Part shown: piece by piece, positions 17,369 to 26,630 of the stretch
How the letters are laid out: each line of letters begins with the position of its first letter
Position numbering within the stretch: the first letter of the stretch is position 1
Assembly: GCF_937958065.1 (NCBI RefSeq)
Contig: NZ_CALFXI010000111.1
Coordinates: 62,001 to 126,000 of the forward strand
Direction: 5' to 3'
Length of the DNA stretch: 64,000 bases
DNA from: an uncultured Steroidobacter sp.
GTDB lineage: Bacteria; Pseudomonadota; Gammaproteobacteria; Steroidobacterales; Steroidobacteraceae
Made by a program: the position numbers and the translations under genes
The notes under the pieces: generated by a model
What the model saw: the letters and a program-made list of their open reading frames with translations, nothing else
Databases searched by the model: none
Told to the model about the DNA's origin: nothing

Positions 17369-18841
17369 ATGCAGGAGCCCCGGGACATCGAAGCTGACGT
17401 GCCGCGGCTCGGGGCGCTGCTGCGTTATCTGCAAGCGGAGCAGATCGAGCATGTGGTCGCGGAGGAGCCTGTCGAGGACGATTGCTCGGGCGTGCGACTG
17501 AGCGCGTCGATCGTCGTTGCGGCGGAAACGCTGCCGCTTTTGCCACCCTTATTGAATGAATATTGCCGGCGTCATGACATGCAGCTGGTTCATCACTGGT
17601 GCCGTGGCACCGATGAGCTGTACATGTTCAGTTGGCTCAACGAGCACCAGCGGCCGGACTTCATGTCGTTGCGCGTCCAGCGCCATGCGGCCAGACCGAG
17701 CAGCTGGTGGCGACAGAAGCTGGAGCAGCTGCGCCGCTGGCGTGAGCCGTCCGGACTGCTGATCGCGTGTCTTGGGCCGCCCGGCAGTGGACGAAGGAAC
17801 GTCGTGGAGCAGTTGGGCGCACGGCCGCTGGCGCCATTCTCGGCCGCCCATGTCATCAACATCCGGCCGCGCATGATGCGGCCGGTGCCGGTGGATCCGG
17901 ATTCGCGCGTGCCGCGCGGCCGGTTGGGCACGATGGCCAAGCTCATGATGTTCGTGGCCGATTACTGGCTCGGCTACTGGTGGCGGATCCGTCCGAAGCT
18001 GGTGGCCTCGACCATGGTGGTGTCGAACCGCTACTTCGATGACATTCTGGTCGACCCCGGCTATTACCGCATCGATCGCTTCCGCAGTCTGGCTCGCTGG
18101 CTGTTGCCCTGGATCCCGCGGCCCGAGCTGTGGCTCGTGTTCGACGTGCCATCCGCAGTCCTGCAGACCCGGACGCGCGAGGTGGCGGAGGAGGAGGCCG
18201 CGCGACTGCGCAGCGAATACCGCAAGGTGCTGCGCCGTCGTGAAGACGTGGCCGTGCTCGATGCCGGTCAACCGCTCGATGCGTTGAGCGCCGAAGCCGA
18301 GCGCGCGATCGTCGCGCAACTTGCGCGACGTACGGCGCGACGCCTCGGCCTGCCCGATACCCGCAAGGACAATCCGACCTCGACGGACGTGCTGCTGTTC
18401 TTTTGCCGGCGACACGTGCCGGTGTTGAGCAAGCTGATCCGAGTCCTGTTCAACAGCGACATTCATTGCCGGCTGCCGAGCGACGTTCACATGCCGCATC
18501 CCTATGGCATCGTTTTGCATCGACAGGCGGTCATCGGCCACCGGGTCACCATCATGCAGCAGGTCATGATCGGCGGTCGCGAGGACGATCCGAACATCGC
18601 GCCGGTGATCGGCGATGACGTTTGCATCGGCGCGGGCGCGCGCATTCTCGGCGACGTTCGCATCGGCAAGGGCGCGACGATCGGCGCAAACGCGGTCGTG
18701 ACGCGCGACATACCCGCCGGTGCGACGGTGGTCGGGGCGGATCGCATCGTCGCCGCCGGTCGCCATCCGGCGACGGCCGAAACGCCTAAAGTTACCCAAT
18801 TCCCGCGGCCACCCCGGCAAAATTCCGCGGCCTGGCCCTGA
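17369..18841 (+). CDS. fusion of a thymidylate-kinase-like domain and a hexapeptide (serine acetyltransferase-like) domain
   Basis: 490 residues. An N-terminal region of about 130 residues is followed by a P-loop fold: GLLIACLGPPGSGRRNVVEQ (Walker A), VVSNRYFDDILVDPGYYRID, which matches the DR[YF] region of thymidylate-kinase-like proteins, and PELWLVFDVP. The usual lysine and Ser/Thr of the P-loop are both arginine here. From about residue 350 comes a left-handed beta-helix acyltransferase: HCRLPSDVHMPHPYGIVLH, MIGGREDDPNIAPVIGD, GAGARILGDVRIGKGATIGA. Kinase-like proteins occur in exopolysaccharide loci, and hexapeptide enzymes O-acetylate sugars. The combined role is unknown. Confidence 0.7.
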   Translation: MQEPRDIEADVPRLGALLRYLQAEQIEHVVAEEPVEDDCSGVRLSASIVVAAETLPLLPPLLNEYCRRHDMQLVHHWCRGTDELYMFSWLNEHQRPDFMSLRVQRHAARPSSWWRQKLEQLRRWREPSGLLIACLGPPGSGRRNVVEQLGARPLAPFSAAHVINIRPRMMRPVPVDPDSRVPRGRLGTMAKLMMFVADYWLGYWWRIRPKLVASTMVVSNRYFDDILVDPGYYRIDRFRSLARWLLPWIPRPELWLVFDVPSAVLQTRTREVAEEEAARLRSEYRKVLRRREDVAVLDAGQPLDALSAEAERAIVAQLARRTARRLGLPDTRKDNPTSTDVLLFFCRRHVPVLSKLIRVLFNSDIHCRLPSDVHMPHPYGIVLHRQAVIGHRVTIMQQVMIGGREDDPNIAPVIGDDVCIGAGARILGDVRIGKGATIGANAVVTRDIPAGATVVGADRIVAAGRHPATAETPKVTQFPRPPRQNSAAWP

Positions 18842-19061
18842 AATCTGCACGCTTGCCCCCATCCTGCACCCTGATGGACAGGGTGTTGCCTACACGGTTC
18901 GCGGCCTCGAGGTGTGAAATCGATCTCGCCTGGTGTGCGAGTTATCACTCTGCGTTTCTCAACCGCAGCGTGGTTCGGCTACACTACCGCCCCTTTGAAG
19001 TGCTGTATCCGGCCAAAGTCGGCCGACTCTTCCATAGTCCGAACAGGAACTTGCGAGCGCA

Positions 19062-21944
19062 ATGAGCGACTCTTTGCGAGCTTTGCTCGACTCTACGCCT
19101 CTCGGGGCTGGCAACGCCCCCTACATCGAATCCCTCTACGAACAGTTCCTTGCTGATCCGCAGTCAGTCGAGCCGAAATGGCGCGACTACTTCGCCGGAC
19201 TCGGCAAAGCGGCCGGCACCACCGACGTGGCGCACGGCCCGATCCGCGACGCGCTCGCCAAACGCGCCTACTCGATTGGCGCTCCGGCGGCGGCAGCCGG
19301 CGCCGGCGCAGTGTCCAGCGACGCGGCGGCCAAGCAGGGCGCCGTCTCGCGCCTGGTACAGGTCTACTCCAATCGCGGCCACCTGGTCGCCGACATCGAC
19401 CCGCTCGGGTTGATGAAGCGCCCGGTGCCGGAAGTGCTCGAGCTGTCGCACTTCGGCCTGAGCAATGCCGATCTGGAGACCGAGTTCTTCACCGGCAGCC
19501 GCATCGACGCCATCCCGAAGCGCATGAAGCTGAAGGACATCGTCGCCCAGCTGCGCCAGATCTATTGCGGCACCATCGGCGCCGAATTCGCGCACGTCTC
19601 CAATTCCACCGAGCGCCTGTGGCTGCAGAACCGCTTCCAGGAAGGCCGGGTGTCGAATCGTTTCTCCACCGAAGAGAAGAAGACGTTCCTGCGGCACCTG
19701 ACCGCGGCGGAAGGCCTGGAGCGCTATCTCGCCACCAAGTATCCGGCGCAGAAGCGCTTCTCGCTGGAAGGCGGCGACGCGCTGGTGCCGCTGGTGGACG
19801 ATCTGATCCAGCAGGGCGGCCTGCGCGGCATCGAAGAGATGGTCATCGGCATGGCCCACCGCGGCCGCCTGAACCTGCTGGTGAACGTGGTCGGCAAGTC
19901 GCCGCAGAAGCTGTTCTCCGAGTTCGAGGGTCACTACGACGTGAACCACATGCAGGGCTCGGGCGACGTGAAGTACCACAAGGGCTTCTCGACCGACATC
20001 AAGACGCCGGGCGGCAACGTGCACGTGGCGATGGCGTTCAACCCGTCGCATCTGGAAGTGGTGAACCCGGTGGTCGAAGGCTCGGTGCGTGCTCGTCAGC
20101 AGCGCCGCAGCGACACCAAGGGCGACAAGGTCATGCCGCTGCTGATTCACGGCGACGCCGCTTTCGCGGGCCAGGGCGTCGTGATGGAAACGTTGCAGAT
20201 GTCGCAGGTGCGCGGCTTCTACACCGGCGGCACGGTGCACGTGATCATCAACAACCAGGTCGGCTTCACCATCTCCAAGCCGGAAGATGCGCGCTCGACC
20301 ATGTATTGCAGCGACGTGGCCAAGATGATCGAAGCGCCGATCTTCCACGTGAACGGCGACGATCCGGAAGCCGTGGCGTTCGTTGCGCGCCTCGCGCTCG
20401 ATTACCGCATGACGTTCCACAAGGACGTCGTGATCGACCTGGTCTGCTATCGCCGCCTGGGTCACAACGAGTCGGACGAGCCGTCGGCGACGCAGCCGGT
20501 CATGTACTCCAAGATCCGCGCGCACAAGACCCCGCGGCAGATCTACGCCGAGCGCCTGGTCGCCGAAAACGTGATCACCATGGCCGACGCCGACGCGATG
20601 GTCGATCAGTACCGCCGCGAGATGGACGAGGGCAAGTCGCAGGCCAAGCAGTCGCTGGGCCTGATCGGCAACAAGCACACCGTCGACTGGACCAAGTATC
20701 ACGACGTCGATCTCACCGAAGTGGTGAAGACCGGCGTGCGCATGGAGCAGCTGCGCGAGCTGGCCGCCAAGCTCACCACGCTGCCGGCCAATCTCACGCT
20801 GCACCGTCAGGTCGCGAAGATCGTCCAGGATCGCGAGAAGATGGCCGCCGGCCAGCTGCCGCTCGACTGGGGCTTCGCCGAGAACCTGGCGTACGCGACC
20901 CTGCTCACCGAAGGCTATGAAGTGCGCCTGATCGGCCAGGACAGCGGCCGTGGCACGTTCTTCCATCGCCATGCGGTCTGGCACGACCAGAACAGCACCG
21001 ACAACTACATTCCGCTGCAGCACCTGGCGCCGAGCCAGCCGCGCTTCGATGTGTACGACTCGTTCCTCTCGGAAGAGGCGGTGCTCGGCTTCGAGTACGG
21101 CTTCTCGACCACCGAGCCGAACAGCCTCAACATCTGGGAAGCGCAGTTCGGCGACTTCGCCAACGGCGCGCAGGTCATCATCGACCAGTTCATCAGCTCG
21201 GGCGAAGCGAAGTGGGGCCGGCTGTGCGGGCTCACGCTGATGCTGCCGCACGGCTACGAAGGCCAGGGGCCGGAGCATTCCTCGGCGCGTCTGGAGCGCT
21301 TCCTGCAGTTGTGCGCCGAGCAGAACATGCAGGTGTGCGTGCCGTCGACGCCGGCGCAGATGTTCCACATGCTGCGTCGTCAGATGAAGCAGGCGTTCCG
21401 CAAGCCGCTCATCATCATGACGCCCAAGAGCCTGCTGCGTCACAAGCTGTCGGTCTCCAAGCTGGACGATCTCACCCAGGGCTCGTTCCGCACCGTCATC
21501 GACGAGATCGACGAGCTGCAGGCGAGCAAGGTCACGCGCGTCGTGTTCTGTTCGGGCAAGGTTTATTTCGATCTGCTCGACTCGCGTCGCGGCGACGGCC
21601 TGCACAACATCGCGATCGTGCGCATCGAACAGCTGTATCCGTTCCCGGCCGAGGAGTACGCGTCGATCATCAAGAAATATTCGAACGCGAAGGAAATCGT
21701 CTGGTGTCAGGAGGAGCCGCAGAATCAGGGCGCCTGGTACCAGATCCGCCACCGTTTGCAGGAGTCGCTGTCGAAGGATCATCAGCTGCTGTACGCAGGT
21801 CGCGCTCCGGCGGCCGCTCCGGCCACCGGCATCGCGCAGATGCACCAGGAACAGCAGCAGGCGCTGGTCGACGCCGCGCTGCGCTCCACCAGCACCGAAG
21901 AGTCCCTCCGGCATACCACGCGACTGAAGGCCGCGAACAAGTAA
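19062..21944 (+). CDS. sucA: 2-oxoglutarate dehydrogenase E1 component
   Basis: 960 residues, normal for E1o. The N-terminal SucA-type region (PYIESLYEQFLADPQSVEPK) that binds the E2 core is present. ThDP-domain motifs include HRGRLNLLVNVVGKSP, IHGDAAFAGQGVV and RRLGHNESDEPS, with the C-terminal transketolase domain at QDSGRGTFFHRHAVWHDQ. It decarboxylates 2-oxoglutarate and reductively succinylates the lipoyl group of SucB in the TCA cycle. It leads the sucA-sucB-lpd operon. The 220 bases upstream hold no gene; a TACACT hexamer at 18980 could be a -10 element, without a good -35. Confidence 0.97.
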   Translation: MSDSLRALLDSTPLGAGNAPYIESLYEQFLADPQSVEPKWRDYFAGLGKAAGTTDVAHGPIRDALAKRAYSIGAPAAAAGAGAVSSDAAAKQGAVSRLVQVYSNRGHLVADIDPLGLMKRPVPEVLELSHFGLSNADLETEFFTGSRIDAIPKRMKLKDIVAQLRQIYCGTIGAEFAHVSNSTERLWLQNRFQEGRVSNRFSTEEKKTFLRHLTAAEGLERYLATKYPAQKRFSLEGGDALVPLVDDLIQQGGLRGIEEMVIGMAHRGRLNLLVNVVGKSPQKLFSEFEGHYDVNHMQGSGDVKYHKGFSTDIKTPGGNVHVAMAFNPSHLEVVNPVVEGSVRARQQRRSDTKGDKVMPLLIHGDAAFAGQGVVMETLQMSQVRGFYTGGTVHVIINNQVGFTISKPEDARSTMYCSDVAKMIEAPIFHVNGDDPEAVAFVARLALDYRMTFHKDVVIDLVCYRRLGHNESDEPSATQPVMYSKIRAHKTPRQIYAERLVAENVITMADADAMVDQYRREMDEGKSQAKQSLGLIGNKHTVDWTKYHDVDLTEVVKTGVRMEQLRELAAKLTTLPANLTLHRQVAKIVQDREKMAAGQLPLDWGFAENLAYATLLTEGYEVRLIGQDSGRGTFFHRHAVWHDQNSTDNYIPLQHLAPSQPRFDVYDSFLSEEAVLGFEYGFSTTEPNSLNIWEAQFGDFANGAQVIIDQFISSGEAKWGRLCGLTLMLPHGYEGQGPEHSSARLERFLQLCAEQNMQVCVPSTPAQMFHMLRRQMKQAFRKPLIIMTPKSLLRHKLSVSKLDDLTQGSFRTVIDEIDELQASKVTRVVFCSGKVYFDLLDSRRGDGLHNIAIVRIEQLYPFPAEEYASIIKKYSNAKEIVWCQEEPQNQGAWYQIRHRLQESLSKDHQLLYAGRAPAAAPATGIAQMHQEQQQALVDAALRSTSTEESLRHTTRLKAANK

Positions 21945-21972
21945 CGCCGCGGGTCAATAACAGGATCAAGTG

Positions 21973-23187
21973 ATGAGTATCGAAATCAAGGTTCCGCAAT
22001 TACCCGAGTCCGTTACCGACGCTACCCTGGTGTCCTGGCACAAGAAGCCCGGCGAGGCCGTCAGCCGCGATGAGAATCTGGTCGACCTGGAAACCGACAA
22101 GGTGGTGCTCGAAGTGCCGGCGCCCTCGGCCGGCGTGATCAAGGAGTTGAAGGTCGAGAACGGCGCGACCGTCACGAGCGGTCAGGTGCTGGCGATTCTG
22201 GAAGCGGGCGAGGGCGCTGTCGCCGCTCCCGCCGCGAAGACTGAAGCCAAGGCTGAAGCCCCGGCGGAGAAGGCTGCTGCCGCGAGCGGTGGCAAGCTGG
22301 CGCCGGCGGCGAAGCGCATGGTCGAAGAGCACAAGCTCGACGCCTCGCAGATCGCTGGCAGCGGCCGCGACGGCCGCGTGAGCAAGGGCGATGTGATTCA
22401 GCACATGGCGGGCAAGTCGGCGCCGGCGGAAGCGAAGGCTCCCGCCAAGCATGCTCCGGCGGTCAAGTTGCCGGCACCGGTGGGCTCGCGCACTGAGCAG
22501 CGCGTGCCGATGACGCGTCTGCGCGCTCGTATCGCCGAGCGTTTGATCCAGGCGCAGTCCACTGCGGCGATGCTGACGACGTTCAACGAAGTCGACCTGA
22601 CGGCGGTGAACGAGATCCGTGCCCGCTACAAGGACAAGTTCGAGAAGGCGCACGGCGTGAAGCTGGGCTTCAGCTCGTTCTTCATCAAGGCGGCGATCGA
22701 AGCGCTGCGCAAGTTCCCGGCGGTGAACGCGTCCATCGACGGCAACGACATCGTCTATCACGAGTTCTATGACATCGGCGTCGCCGTCTCCACCGATCGT
22801 GGCCTGATGGTGCCGGTGATCCGCAACGCCGAGTCCCTGAGCTTCGCCGATCTCGAACAGGCCGTGGGCGACTATGCCAAGAAGGCGCGCGACGGCTCGA
22901 TCTCCCTGGAAGAGCTGACCGGCGGCACGTTCACCATCACCAACGGCGGCGTGTTCGGCTCGCTGATGTCGACGCCCATCCTGAATCCGCCGCAGGTCGC
23001 CATCCTCGGCATGCACAAGATCCAGGAGCGGCCGATGGTGGTCGACGGCGAAATCAAGATCCGCCCGATGATGTATCTCGCGCTCACTTACGACCATCGC
23101 ATCGTCGATGGCCGCGAGTCGGTGCAGTTCCTGGTGGCGATCAAGGAAGCGCTGGAAGATCCGGCGCGGCTGCTGCTGCAGCTGTAA
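21973..23187 (+). CDS. sucB: dihydrolipoyllysine succinyltransferase (E2 of 2-oxoglutarate dehydrogenase)
   Basis: 404 residues from the ATG at 21973 (AGGA seven bases upstream; an in-frame GTG is immediately before it). The lipoyl domain has the target lysine at residue 43 in DLETDKVVLEVPAP. An Ala/Lys/Pro-rich linker leads to the peripheral-subunit-binding domain (LAPAAKRMVEEHKLDASQI), a second flexible linker and the catalytic acyltransferase domain with LALTYDHRIVDG near the end. It carries succinyl from E1 to CoA. It begins 28 bases after sucA. Confidence 0.96.
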   Translation: MSIEIKVPQLPESVTDATLVSWHKKPGEAVSRDENLVDLETDKVVLEVPAPSAGVIKELKVENGATVTSGQVLAILEAGEGAVAAPAAKTEAKAEAPAEKAAAASGGKLAPAAKRMVEEHKLDASQIAGSGRDGRVSKGDVIQHMAGKSAPAEAKAPAKHAPAVKLPAPVGSRTEQRVPMTRLRARIAERLIQAQSTAAMLTTFNEVDLTAVNEIRARYKDKFEKAHGVKLGFSSFFIKAAIEALRKFPAVNASIDGNDIVYHEFYDIGVAVSTDRGLMVPVIRNAESLSFADLEQAVGDYAKKARDGSISLEELTGGTFTITNGGVFGSLMSTPILNPPQVAILGMHKIQERPMVVDGEIKIRPMMYLALTYDHRIVDGRESVQFLVAIKEALEDPARLLLQL

Positions 23188-23293
23188 CCCGCCGCAGTGA
23201 CTATCGACCCATGACTACTGCGTGGGGCGCTGCGCTTGCAGCGCCCCAGCTCGTCCCCATTTCCTGTCCAAAGAAAGAATTCGCGGAGCTCTC

Positions 23294-24718
23294 ATGTCCC
23301 AATACGACGTCATCGTCATCGGCGGTGGTCCCGCCGGTTATCCCGCCGCCATCCGCGCCGGCCAGAACAAGCTCAAGGTCGCGTGCATCGATGAGTGGGT
23401 GAACAAAGACGGCTCGTATGCCTTCGGCGGCACCTGTCTGAACGCTGGCTGCATTCCCTCCAAAGCGCTGCTCGAAAGCTCCGAGCTGGTGCATCGTGCG
23501 CAGCACGAGTTTGCCGTGCACGGCATCAAGGTCGGCGACGTGTCGGTCGACGTGGCGACGATGCAGAAGCGTCGCGCCGGTATCGTGAAGGCCTCGACTC
23601 AGGGCATCAGCGCGCTGTTCAAGGCCGCCGGCGTCACCGGTCTGCAGGGCCACGGCAAGCTGCTCAAGGGCAACAAGGTCGAGTTCACGGGCAAGGACGG
23701 CAAGAAAGAAGAGCTGACCGCCAAGCACGTCATTCTCGCCTCCGGCTCCTCGCCGACCGAATTGAAGAGCGTGCCGTTCGACGGCAAGCAGATCGTCGAC
23801 TCGTGGGGCGCGCTGGAATTCGATAGCGTTCCGAAGCGTCTGTGCGTGGTGGGCGCCGGCGTGATCGGTCTGGAGCTGGGCAGCGTGTGGCGTCGCCTGG
23901 GCTCGGAAGTGGTCGTGCTCGAAGCGCTCGATACGTTCCTGCCGGCGGCCGACGGTGCCGTTGCCAAGGAAGCGCTCAAGCACTTCAAGAAGCTCGGCCT
24001 CGACATTCGCCTGGGCGCGAAGGTCAGCGGCGCCGACAAGTCGGCCAGCGGCGTGAAGCTGAAGTACACCGATGCCAAGGGCGAGCAGACGCTCGAAGTC
24101 GACAAGGTGGTGGTCGCGATCGGCCGTCGTCCGTTCACCAAGGACCTGCTCGGCGAGGGCACCGGCGTGCAGATCGACGAGCGCGGCTTCATCAAGGTCG
24201 ATCACGACTGCAGGACCGATGCGGCCAATGTCTGGGCGGTCGGTGACGTGGTGCGCGGCCCGATGCTCGCGCACAAGGGCAAGGAAGAGGGCGTGATGGT
24301 CGCCGACCTGATCGCCGGCAAGGTCGCCGAAGTGAATTACAAGACCATTCCTTCCGTCATCTACACGGCGCCCGAGATCGCCTGGGTCGGCCAGACCGAA
24401 GAGGAAGTGAAGAAGAGCGGCCGCGAGTACAAGGTCGGCTCGTTCCCGTTCATGGCGAGCGGCCGCGCCCGCGCGATGGAATCGATCGCCGGCTTCGCCA
24501 AGGTCGTCGCCGCCAAGGATGACGACGAGATCCTGGGCGTGCACATCATCGGCCCGATGGCCGGCGAGCTGATCGCCGAAGCGGTGCTGGCGATGGAGTA
24601 CTCGGCGAGCACCGAGGACCTGCAGCGTACCATCCACGCGCACCCGACCCTGTCCGAGGCCGTGCACGAGGCGGCGCTGAACGCGGACAAGATCGCGATC
24701 GACTTCCCGAACCGTTGA
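23294..24718 (+). CDS. lpdA: dihydrolipoyl dehydrogenase (E3)
   Basis: 474 residues from the ATG at 23294, chosen because MSQYDVIVIGGGPAGYPAAI places the FAD-binding motif at the N-terminus. The redox disulfide is in GGTCLNAGCIPSKALL (Cys48 and Cys53). The NAD-binding VVGAGVIGLELGSVW and the C-terminal active-site HAHPTLSEAVHEAAL are present. It reoxidises the lipoyl group of SucB with NAD. As the third gene of the suc operon it is probably the E3 dedicated to 2-oxoglutarate dehydrogenase, though E3 may be shared with other complexes. Confidence 0.95.
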   Translation: MSQYDVIVIGGGPAGYPAAIRAGQNKLKVACIDEWVNKDGSYAFGGTCLNAGCIPSKALLESSELVHRAQHEFAVHGIKVGDVSVDVATMQKRRAGIVKASTQGISALFKAAGVTGLQGHGKLLKGNKVEFTGKDGKKEELTAKHVILASGSSPTELKSVPFDGKQIVDSWGALEFDSVPKRLCVVGAGVIGLELGSVWRRLGSEVVVLEALDTFLPAADGAVAKEALKHFKKLGLDIRLGAKVSGADKSASGVKLKYTDAKGEQTLEVDKVVVAIGRRPFTKDLLGEGTGVQIDERGFIKVDHDCRTDAANVWAVGDVVRGPMLAHKGKEEGVMVADLIAGKVAEVNYKTIPSVIYTAPEIAWVGQTEEEVKKSGREYKVGSFPFMASGRARAMESIAGFAKVVAAKDDDEILGVHIIGPMAGELIAEAVLAMEYSASTEDLQRTIHAHPTLSEAVHEAALNADKIAIDFPNR

Positions 24719-24725
24719 GCCCAGC

Positions 24726-24752
24726 GGGGGACAGATTGCAAATCTGTCCCCC
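24726..24752. repeat. palindromic hairpin after lpdA (REP-like or terminator)
   Basis: GGGGGACAGATT-gca-AATCTGTCCCCC is a perfect 12-bp inverted repeat seven bases after the lpdA stop. There is no T-tract. Palindromes with this GGGGACAG type of arm are often dispersed intergenic repeats in proteobacterial genomes, so it may be both a repeat element and the mRNA 3' end of the suc operon. No second copy was noticed in this window. Confidence 0.55.
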
Positions 24753-24785
24753 AACTCCTGCCGGCGCATCGGCTATTCTCGGCCG

Positions 24786-26123
24786 ATGCAGGACTCCCAC
24801 GATCCTTCGGCCGTCCGGGCCAGCAATCCCGACGCGCTGTTGTCCCGCGAGCTCGGCACCCGCCAGCTGGCGGCGAACATCTTCAATTACACGGTGGGCA
24901 GCGGCATTTTCGTGCTGCCGGCGACCGCCGTCCTGGAGCTCGGCACCGCCGCGCCGCTCGCTTATCTGGTCTGCGCCATCATCATCGGCCTGGTCGTCAT
25001 GTGTTTTGCCGAAGCAGGCAGCCGGGTCTCGTCCAGCGGCGGACCGTATGCGTATGTGGAAACGGCGCTCGGGCCGATGTGGGGCTTCGTGGCCGGCTGC
25101 CTGGTCCTCGCCACCGGGACTTCCGCCGCGGCCGCAATTTTCAGTGTGCTGGCGGGTTCGATTCTGACGCTGACACCGGTCGGCTCGGTTTGGGCGAATC
25201 GGGTGCTCGTGGTGTTGCTGGTCGGTGCGCTGGTTGCGATCAACTATCGGGGGGTGAGAACCGGGGCGCGCGTTCTCGAGACGGTGACCGTGGCCAAATT
25301 GTTACCGCTGCTCGCGTTCGTGGCGATCGGTGTGTTCTTCATCGAGCCGTCGAATCTGGCCTGGAGTGCCGTGCCCGACGCGAGCTCGGTGTTGAGCACC
25401 GCGGGCATCGTGATCTTCGCGTTCTCGGGCATCGAAGGCTCGCTGATGCCGAGCGGCGAGGTGAAGAATCCGTCGAAGGCAGTGCCGCGCGCCGCGTTCC
25501 TGGCGCTGGGCGCGGCGACGCTGTTGTACCTGGCGATTCAATTCGTCGCACTGGGCGTCATGGGCCTGGACCTCGCGCTCGATCAGAAAACACCGCTCGC
25601 GAGCGCCGCCAACGCCATCGTCGGTCCGGTCGGCCGCACCATCCTGGTCGTGGGTGCGGCGATTTCGATGTTCGGCTACCTGAGCGCGAACGTCATGTCC
25701 GAGCCACGCGGTTTGTTTGCAATGAGCCGCGACGGCTTCCTGCCGCGAATCCTCAAGTCGGTCCACCCGACGTTTCACAGCCCGCACAAGGCGATCGTCA
25801 TCTACGGCGTGATCGTCGCCTCGATTGCATTGTCCGGCACGTTCAGAACGCTCGCGATCTTTGCGAATCTGTCGGCGTTGACCCTTTATTTCCTGTGCGC
25901 GGTGGCAGCGCTGGTACTGCGGCAGAAGGACGTGCGCACCGATGGCGAGCCGTATCTGACGCCGGGTGGACCGCTGGTGCCGATCGCAACCTGTTTGTCG
26001 CTGGCCTGGCTGTTCTCTGAGACGGTCACGCTGGAGCAATTCGTCGCGCTGGTGTTGCTGCTGGTGGTGGTGTTCGCTCTTTATGGTCTCAGAGCGTGGC
26101 GATTGAAGGCGCGGACGGCGTAA
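24786..26123 (+). CDS. APC-superfamily amino acid permease
   Basis: 445 residues with twelve predicted membrane helices. The first helix shows the APC signature NIFNYTVGSGIFVLPA; SSSGGPYAYVETALGPMWGF and IVIFAFSGIEGSLMPSGEVKNPSKAVPRA are the conserved substrate-site and loop regions. It is an inner-membrane amino acid or amine transporter, driven by proton symport or exchange. It stands alone after the suc operon hairpin and converges on the cupin gene, 21 bases away. Substrate unknown. Confidence 0.88.
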   Translation: MQDSHDPSAVRASNPDALLSRELGTRQLAANIFNYTVGSGIFVLPATAVLELGTAAPLAYLVCAIIIGLVVMCFAEAGSRVSSSGGPYAYVETALGPMWGFVAGCLVLATGTSAAAAIFSVLAGSILTLTPVGSVWANRVLVVLLVGALVAINYRGVRTGARVLETVTVAKLLPLLAFVAIGVFFIEPSNLAWSAVPDASSVLSTAGIVIFAFSGIEGSLMPSGEVKNPSKAVPRAAFLALGAATLLYLAIQFVALGVMGLDLALDQKTPLASAANAIVGPVGRTILVVGAAISMFGYLSANVMSEPRGLFAMSRDGFLPRILKSVHPTFHSPHKAIVIYGVIVASIALSGTFRTLAIFANLSALTLYFLCAVAALVLRQKDVRTDGEPYLTPGGPLVPIATCLSLAWLFSETVTLEQFVALVLLLVVVFALYGLRAWRLKARTA

Positions 26124-26144
26124 GTCGCTGCCCGCGGCTTGGGG

Positions 26145-26627
26145 CTAAGTAAACGACGGCACGCGAGCGCCCACGGGCGCCGATCGAACCCAACGCTGAA
26201 AATCGGCGGTCGCACGACCTTCCTCCGGCGCCCAACTCGCAAACTCCGCGGCGGTGGCTGGATCGTACGGTCCTTCTTTGACTTCGACGAACGAGGCGCC
26301 GTCGGTCAACACCAGCAGCGTGTGCCAGGTCGCTTGCGGCAGCTCGAAGGCCAGATTCGGCGTGCCCTCGCCAACGACACTGCGCTGCGTGATCGTTCCT
26401 TCGGCGTCGAACACCACCACTTCGAATTGCCCGCGCACGACCGTACACAGCTCCGACTTGGTCAGGTGCCGGTGCGGGCGAATGTATGAATCGCTGTGAG
26501 CGACCACGACGAAGCGCTGCACGAGATCGCTCGGCGAGCTGTGCAGATTGTGATGAGCCCGCCGGCGCGGGCTGGCCGCGGCCTTGGCGGTCATTTCATC
26601 GAGCAGGGCGTTGGAAACGAGTTTCAT
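26145..26627 (-). CDS. WbuC-family cupin metalloprotein
   Basis: 160 residues. The N-terminus (ASPRRRAHHNLHSSPSDLVQ) and the cupin motif SYIRPHRHLTKSELCTVVRG with a later WHTLLVLTDGASFVEVKEG match the WbuC family, small cupins often found near lipopolysaccharide O-antigen genes. The His and Glu in RPHRHLTKSE and the later His in TWHTLL probably bind a metal. It starts 3 bases after the relA stop codon, so it is likely cotranscribed with relA. Activity is not established for the family. Confidence 0.75.
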   Translation of the reverse strand: MKLVSNALLDEMTAKAAASPRRRAHHNLHSSPSDLVQRFVVVAHSDSYIRPHRHLTKSELCTVVRGQFEVVVFDAEGTITQRSVVGEGTPNLAFELPQATWHTLLVLTDGASFVEVKEGPYDPATAAEFASWAPEEGRATADFQRWVRSAPVGARVPSFT

Positions 26628-26630
26628 GGT

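Noticed and set aside
19164..21914. A 916-codon open frame on the minus strand opposite sucA.
   Set aside because: sucA shows full domain conservation; the antisense frame follows from GC-rich codon bias and has no recognisable domain.
23201..24769. A 522-codon minus-strand frame opposite lpdA.
   Set aside because: lpdA is unmistakable on the plus strand; the antisense frame has no domain and no ribosome site.
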